From Mangrovimicrobium sp048323675 (GTDB taxonomy: Bacteria; Pseudomonadota; Gammaproteobacteria; Pseudomonadales; Halieaceae), in assembly GCF_048323675.1 (NCBI RefSeq), contig NZ_JBLWFK010000003.1:124001-188000 (forward strand): a stretch of DNA of 64,000 bases. Direction: 5' to 3'. Positions within the stretch are counted from its first letter, which is position 1, and the number at the start of each line of letters is the position of its first letter. Shown in pieces: positions 59,529 to 64,000 of the stretch. The position numbers and the translations under genes were made by a program. The notes under the pieces were generated by a model. The model saw nothing but the letters and a program-made list of their open reading frames with translations, did not search any database and was not told the origin of the DNA.

Positions 59529-60233
59529 ATGCGAACACAATTCAAAAATCGCGCACTCTATATCCACGAAACGACATCGCTGGGCATTGGCGATATCGAT
59601 AAATACAACACGGCATTTTCCGGCCTGTACCAGCCCCTGATGGAGGAGCACGGCGCGCGGCTCTTCGGGCACTGGCAGGGCAGCCATTTCAACTCCGACT
59701 GGCCGGAGATCACCACCATCTGGGAAATCGACGGCTACGACCACCTGGGCAAACTGGGCGCCCTGCGCAGCCGCGCCGGCGGCGACCAGAGCTTTACAGC
59801 CTGGGACAAGGTACTGGCGGAACTGCATGCGGAAGGCGAAGGCCGCCTGTGCTACGCCAACAGTGACATAAAGCTGCTCCCGGAGTTGGTGGCGGAGAAC
59901 TACGACGCCTCCGTGGTCATCCAGGAAATCATGACCACCAAGCCGGGCCGCCAGGAGGACTATATCGAGCAGTTGCGCTACGCCTACGTTCCCTGGTCCG
60001 AGCGTACGGGCAAGAAATGGCTGGGTTCCTTCGTGCCGATCTTCCGCAACGAGGAGGTCATTCACTACTGGGCGCTGGACGGCGGCTGGGAGGGTTTCGG
60101 CAAGTGGTACCCGGCCTGGAAGGGCGACATCCCCGAGGACATCAAGAGCTGGATGAAACTGGCCCCGGCCCTGCGTGACAGCTGGGATGACTCGTTCCTT
60201 TCCGCGCTGCCCCAGCACCCACTGAAGGGCTGA
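59529..60233 (+). CDS. NIPSNAP-like dimeric alpha/beta-barrel protein
   Basis: The 234-residue protein is read from the ATG at 59529; the frame is open upstream but overlaps the transporter gene. It has two ferredoxin-like halves: residues 1-100 (ALYIHETTSLGIGDIDKYNTAFSGLYQPLMEEHGARLFGHW, then TTIWEIDGYDHLGKLGALRS) and 120-230 (SVVIQEIMTTKPGRQEDYIEQL, then HYWALDGGWEGFGKWYPAWKG), as in NIPSNAP/EthD proteins. Function unknown; such folds bind hydrophobic molecules or act as small monooxygenases. Last gene of the rightward operon. Confidence 0.68.
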   Translation: MRTQFKNRALYIHETTSLGIGDIDKYNTAFSGLYQPLMEEHGARLFGHWQGSHFNSDWPEITTIWEIDGYDHLGKLGALRSRAGGDQSFTAWDKVLAELHAEGEGRLCYANSDIKLLPELVAENYDASVVIQEIMTTKPGRQEDYIEQLRYAYVPWSERTGKKWLGSFVPIFRNEEVIHYWALDGGWEGFGKWYPAWKGDIPEDIKSWMKLAPALRDSWDDSFLSALPQHPLKG

Positions 60234-60372
60234 AAAATCGAGCCGGGGGCTGCGTGACGCAGTCCCGGATCACCTCGCCACTAGCGCAGCCGGATGTTCA
60301 GGCCTACCTCCCACTAACGCAACTCTGACGCAACTGGCATTCAACACATACCCTCACGTCCACAGTACTCGC

Positions 60373-60398
60373 AAAAAAAAGGCGCCCGAAGGCGCCTT
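60373..60398 (-). terminator. Rho-independent terminator of the second 795-residue TonB receptor gene
   Basis: Read leftward, AAGGCGCC, loop of four bases and GGCGCCTT are followed by a T run. It lies about 50 bases after the receptor stop and resembles the one at 34027, including the adjacent CCATT. Confidence 0.88.
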
Positions 60399-60450
60399 GA
60401 ATGGCTTACCCGGCTCGCCGTGGCTCACCGGGATCTGCCTCGCACTAACT

Positions 60451-62838
60451 TCACTCGTAGTTCAGGACGAAATCGATACCGTAGCTGCGCTCTTCCTGGA
60501 AAGTACCGCTGGGGAACGCGCCAAAGTTGGTGATGAAGGTGATCTCGTCGTTGTCAGTCAGGTTGCGACCCCACAGGGAGATTTCCCCCACCCAATTATC
60601 GCCAAACGCGATACTCTTCAGTGACGCCCGGGCGTTCACCACCCAGGAGGCAGGTGTGAATTCAGCGACACCGAATGGGGTTGCTGCAGCCCGGCCCGGG
60701 TTGGAGTCGAGTCGCACGTCATCGCGCCAGGTACCGGTGATACCAAAGGTCATATAGGCTGAGCCGAACACTGGATTGGTTTCGTAGTTTGCAGACAGAT
60801 TGCCATTCCATTCCGGTGTAAGAGTCGGCAGGTAATCCGAGTTGGGGAAAGCCTGCGGGCCAACTGCGAATACAGTTGATGCGACCAGATCAGTTACTTC
60901 GGCAAATTCTGCATCCTGATAACCAATGGTCGCGTTCAGGGTGAGGCCTTCGATTGGCAGGGCAGTAATTTCGAGTTCCATGCCCTGTGCTTCAAGCTTA
61001 CCGCCGTCGACGACCAATACGGCGATATTTTCAGCGCCGGGGACGTTCACGCCGGCCTGTGCAGTCTGCAGGCTGTCGTAAGTCACATCAAACAATGCGA
61101 CGTTGGTACGCAGGCGACCATCCAGGAAATCAGCCTTGGCGCCCACTTCCCAGGACTCCGCCTCTTCCGGATCAAATCCAAAACCCGCTACCGAACCACC
61201 GGACACAAAGGCGGTGGAGAACTTGGCGTAGGCCATCATGGAATCATTGAAACGATAGTTCACCCCCAGTAGGTAGCTGACGTTATCGTCATCGTAGTCG
61301 AAGTCCTGGTAAGTGAGGTTGCTCTGTGCATCACCGGTCACATAGTTACCAGTTTTGTCATCCTTGGTGTAACGCAGGCCCGCAAGCAGGTCCATGGCAT
61401 CAGTCACGTGGAACTCAGCCTGCGAATAGGCCGCATAGGATTTGGCTTCATTGAGTGAATAGCTGTCGTTGCCACTGGGAACGACATTCCCCGGGAGGAA
61501 CCCGAACAGGAAAGTATTGGTAGACCCGCGCGGGCCACCGGATTCATCTTCGGATTCGAAATACAGTAAACCAGCGGTGACAGTTGCAAAATCGCCATCG
61601 TAGTTCAGCTGCAGTTCGTTACTCCACTGGTCGCCCTCGGAGTTGGACTGGGAACAGGCATAGCAGAACGGGGTATCCGCAGGCAGCCCGGTACCGGCAC
61701 CGACGGCCGGCCCGATTATCCAGCCGCTGGTTCCAGAAATATCCGCCGGCTGGAACACGTCGGATTTGCGATAGGCCAGCGTGTTCTTGAGCATAAACTC
61801 GTCATTGATTTCCCAACTCGCGGTCAGGTTATGTCCCTGCACTTCCTGGTCACGGTTGAGGGAGAAGGCATTGTTAAGGCTGTTAGGACGAGTAGTCTTG
61901 CCGTTCCACAGCAGATCCGGATTTGACTGCGCGAGCAACTGCAGGAAAATCGCACCCTGACCCGGGAGGGTACCGGTATATAAATCACTGACGATGGCAT
62001 TACCACTGGGGCTACCTTCGTCGGTTGCGTAGTCATACTTGTAACTTACGGTGATGTCGTCAGTAGGTTCCCACAATGCCGCAAAGAAAATTGCTTCGGA
62101 GTCTGTGGCACCCAGAGTGTCGGGGGATTTCCCCTTTCCGTAACCAAAGCTGGTGCGATCCCAGACGGTGCCGCCACCCAGGTTATCGATATCCCCGTCC
62201 TGTTCTTCCTTGGAGTAGGTCAGGTAGGCACTGAAGTTTCCGATTGCAGGGAAATCAATCGTGGTATCGGAGCGGAAGTAGTCGCGGTTACCAAACCCGA
62301 GTTTCTGACGGAAAGCCAACTCGCCATGGGGATCGCGGGTGGCGATACTGATTGCGCCACCGGTTGCGTTACGGCCAAACAGGGTGCCCTGCGGCCCGCG
62401 CAGGACTTCCAGTCGCTCGATGTCCGGCAACTGGAAAATGGAGCCCTTGGGAGAGCCGATGTATACACCGTCCAGATAAATCGAGATTTGCTTGTCCGAG
62501 CCAGGCACTACGCCATAGCTGGTGATACCACGCATGTTAAACGCGGGGATGTTGGTACCGCCCGCTGCCGGCCGCACACTCAGGTTGGGGGCCAGACCAC
62601 CAAGGTCGTTCACGTCGACGACACTGTTGACCTCGAGTGTTTCCTGGGTCAGCGCAGTCACCGCCACGGGAATGTCCTGCATGCTCTGTTCCCGTTTCTG
62701 GGCAGTCACGATAACTTCTTCCAGGGCCATGGTCCGCGATTGGGCGAGTGCCGAGGGAACCTGGGCCCCGGCCAGGATTGCCGACACCAGTACAACCTGG
62801 GTGCCGATCTGCGCATTGCTAATTTTTCGAGTAGGCAT
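60451..62838 (-). CDS. TonB-dependent outer-membrane receptor (paralogue B)
   Basis: A 795-residue receptor, the same length as that at 34.1-36.5 kb and close to it throughout: signal region (GTQVVLVSAILAGAQVPSALAQS), LEEVIVTAQKREQ, RGPQGTLFGRNATGGAISIATRDP, barrel end YGIDFVLNYE. The most divergent parts visible are short stretches of the barrel. It lacks the MarR palindrome; instead TGATTATTAGTCA lies 58 bases before its start. It probably imports a related ligand under different control. Confidence 0.93.
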   Translation of the reverse strand: MPTRKISNAQIGTQVVLVSAILAGAQVPSALAQSRTMALEEVIVTAQKREQSMQDIPVAVTALTQETLEVNSVVDVNDLGGLAPNLSVRPAAGGTNIPAFNMRGITSYGVVPGSDKQISIYLDGVYIGSPKGSIFQLPDIERLEVLRGPQGTLFGRNATGGAISIATRDPHGELAFRQKLGFGNRDYFRSDTTIDFPAIGNFSAYLTYSKEEQDGDIDNLGGGTVWDRTSFGYGKGKSPDTLGATDSEAIFFAALWEPTDDITVSYKYDYATDEGSPSGNAIVSDLYTGTLPGQGAIFLQLLAQSNPDLLWNGKTTRPNSLNNAFSLNRDQEVQGHNLTASWEINDEFMLKNTLAYRKSDVFQPADISGTSGWIIGPAVGAGTGLPADTPFCYACSQSNSEGDQWSNELQLNYDGDFATVTAGLLYFESEDESGGPRGSTNTFLFGFLPGNVVPSGNDSYSLNEAKSYAAYSQAEFHVTDAMDLLAGLRYTKDDKTGNYVTGDAQSNLTYQDFDYDDDNVSYLLGVNYRFNDSMMAYAKFSTAFVSGGSVAGFGFDPEEAESWEVGAKADFLDGRLRTNVALFDVTYDSLQTAQAGVNVPGAENIAVLVVDGGKLEAQGMELEITALPIEGLTLNATIGYQDAEFAEVTDLVASTVFAVGPQAFPNSDYLPTLTPEWNGNLSANYETNPVFGSAYMTFGITGTWRDDVRLDSNPGRAAATPFGVAEFTPASWVVNARASLKSIAFGDNWVGEISLWGRNLTDNDEITFITNFGAFPSGTFQEERSYGIDFVLNYE

Positions 62839-63123
62839 TACTTATTCTCCAAGGAAAATTTTTGGTTATCACCACCTACAGCCCGCACCCATAACTGATT
62901 ATTAGTCAACAATAATGAGGGGCAGGTTAACGGATAGTGCGACATGCGTTTTGTTATATTTAATAGACTTATATTCAGCGCGACCGGGAGTTTTAGGGAG
63001 GCGCAACAATACTCTTAATGACGCAAAAGCTAACATAATGTCGGTTTTTTGCAAACAAATTTAGCTACAGCGGTAAAATTCCCGACACCTCGCCGCAAGA
63101 GCAGGTGTCCCCACCTGCCCGCC
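62839..63123. other. Intergenic region, promoter expected
   Basis: A 285-base AT-rich gap between the TonB receptor start and the acyl-CoA dehydrogenase stop. Apart from the TGATTATTAGTCA box no gene, hairpin or repeat was recognised. Confidence 0.4.
62896..62908. promoter_or_regulatory. TGATTATTAGTCA box
   Basis: Twelve of thirteen bases match the palindrome at 10850-10862. It lies 58 bases upstream of the second 795-residue TonB receptor. A common operator for TonB receptors is inferred. Confidence 0.45.
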
Positions 63124-64000
63124 CTAATGCCCGGCGAAAGTGGCGTCCGCGCCGATGGCCGCATCTTCGGCAAAAATGGCTTCAGCCACCCGGGACTTGT
63201 GAAAGCCCGCATCGCCCCAGGTATTGGCAAGCGCCCAGGCCTTCTTCATGAAGATGTGCAGGTCGACTTCCCAGGTGTAGCCCATGGCGCCGTGCACCTG
63301 GATGCCTTTCTTCGCTCCCAGTGAGGCCGCTTCACAGGCGGCGAGCTTGGCGTGCGACACCGCCACGACCGCGCCCTGGACATTGTTTGCAAGCGCATAG
63401 GCCGCCCGATACACCGGCGCCTTCGCGTATTCCAGCCGCACCGCGACGTCGGCCAGGTGGTGTTTTACCGCCTGGAAACTGCCGATCGGCTTGCCGAACT
63501 GCGTGCGTTCGCTGGTATAGGTAACGGAAATATCGATCATCCGCTGGGCCAGGCCCAGCGCCTGGGCGGCGCAAGCCAGGGCGCCGCGATTCATTGCGGC
63601 CTGGATGAGCGGCTTTGCCTGGTCACCCGCCAACACCGGCGCAACGCCGGGGTTAATGGCAACCCGGAACAGGCGACGGGAGGGATCCACGGATTCGTTG
63701 GCTTCCGCGCTGAACTGTTCCGGTGTCAGCGCATAAATCGCGCCGCCCTGTTCCAGCAACAGCAGGTCGGCAACGTGGGCATCCTCGGCGACGAGGTTCT
63801 GCTCCAGGGCAACCAGCACCCGCGCTTCCCCGCCGGCAATCCTGGGGAGCCACTGTTCAGCCAGTTCTCCGCCCAACTCCACCAGCATCGGCACTGCAAC
63901 CAGCGAGGTGTTCACCAGCGGTTCCGGCAGGGCGACATAGCCGCATTCCTGGGCCAGTAATACGAAATCCAGTTCGCTCATACCGAGGCCGCCGTGGATC
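63124..64000 (-). CDS. Acyl-CoA dehydrogenase, partial (N-terminus beyond window)
   Basis: The frame continues without a break to the window edge, where it reads IHGGLGMSELDFV, the segment before the substrate pocket of acyl-CoA dehydrogenases; the ATG inside it is therefore not the start. The seen 292 residues include YTSERTQFGKPIGSFQAVKHHLADVAV (FAD contacts), and VHGAMGYTWEVDLHIFMKKA near the end. The position that holds the catalytic Glu in medium-chain enzymes (CYEG) reads YTWEVD, so a Glu may be kept in shifted form, as in ChsE- and FadE-like actinobacterial or steroid-type heteromeric enzymes. It may be one of two subunits with the partner outside the window. Confidence 0.88.
   Translation of the reverse strand, partial: IHGGLGMSELDFVLLAQECGYVALPEPLVNTSLVAVPMLVELGGELAEQWLPRIAGGEARVLVALEQNLVAEDAHVADLLLLEQGGAIYALTPEQFSAEANESVDPSRRLFRVAINPGVAPVLAGDQAKPLIQAAMNRGALACAAQALGLAQRMIDISVTYTSERTQFGKPIGSFQAVKHHLADVAVRLEYAKAPVYRAAYALANNVQGAVVAVSHAKLAACEAASLGAKKGIQVHGAMGYTWEVDLHIFMKKAWALANTWGDAGFHKSRVAEAIFAEDAAIGADATFAGH

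Noticed and set aside
1..64000. CRISPR arrays, tRNA or rRNA genes, insertion sequences, integrases
   Set aside because: No spaced direct repeats, cloverleaf sequences, transposase motifs or phage genes were recognised anywhere.

Overview
This is about 64 kb of a GC-rich bacterial chromosome or large plasmid packed with catabolic genes. Three TonB-dependent receptors with Sec signals, a Tat-exported molybdenum hydroxylase and a periplasmic PQQ dehydrogenase show a Gram-negative host. The mix of receptors, three P450s, lipid-transfer-type thiolases with DUF35 partners and two F420-type flavin/deazaflavin proteins (LLM and Ddn families) suggests a marine gammaproteobacterium of the OM60/NOR5 (Halieaceae/Spongiibacteraceae) kind. 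That placement is inference from gene content only. No rRNA, tRNA, CRISPR array, IS element or phage gene was found.

Left part (1-25.7 kb). A leftward P450, FMN 2-hydroxyacid dehydrogenase and LLM oxidoreductase set (cut by the window edge) faces a rightward operon: DUF35 protein, Ltp2-like thiolase-fold protein, acyl-CoA ligase, MaoC hydratase and MFE-2-type SDR. This resembles CoA-dependent side-chain degradation of a steroid- or terpenoid-like molecule. Then come an MFS carrier, a zinc alcohol dehydrogenase, a TonB receptor, an SDR and small NTF2/SRPBCC-fold proteins, a quinohaemoprotein alcohol dehydrogenase, a molybdenum hydroxylase pair with a sulfotransferase, an acyl-CoA dehydrogenase remnant, and an operon of NTF2-like, two PhyH-type dioxygenases and a cupin.

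Central part (25.7-43.7 kb). This looks like one regulon under a MarR protein (38.4-38.9 kb). A palindrome, TGAGTATACTCA or a one-base variant, occurs four times, each time containing a TATACT -10 box: before the B12-binding small mutase subunit, before an ALDH-AKR-GMC-P450 operon, between a TonB receptor and a FAD 2-hydroxyacid dehydrogenase, and before a thiolase - ThDP decarboxylase - acyl-CoA mutase large-subunit operon. The mutase subunits are encoded about 14 kb apart, and the large subunit has unusual active-site residues. The set suggests uptake, hydroxylation, oxidation and carbon-skeleton rearrangement of a branched compound. The substrate cannot be read from the sequence.

Right part (43.7-64 kb). 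After a secreted hydrolase and a VOC protein, a TetR gene begins a long leftward operon (TetR, P450, ALDH, SDR, Ltp2-like protein, DUF35, amidohydrolase, Ddn-like reductase, APH-like kinase). Facing it is a rightward operon (SDR-like protein lacking its catalytic Tyr/Lys, CaiB CoA-transferase, two MFS carriers, NIPSNAP-like protein). Matching CAACTTTTxGTTG boxes sit on both promoters. The window ends with a second 795-residue TonB receptor, paralogous to the central one, and a partial acyl-CoA dehydrogenase.

No database search was possible. Functions come from motifs and family knowledge. Start sites were moved where a ribosome binding site or domain start favoured it.
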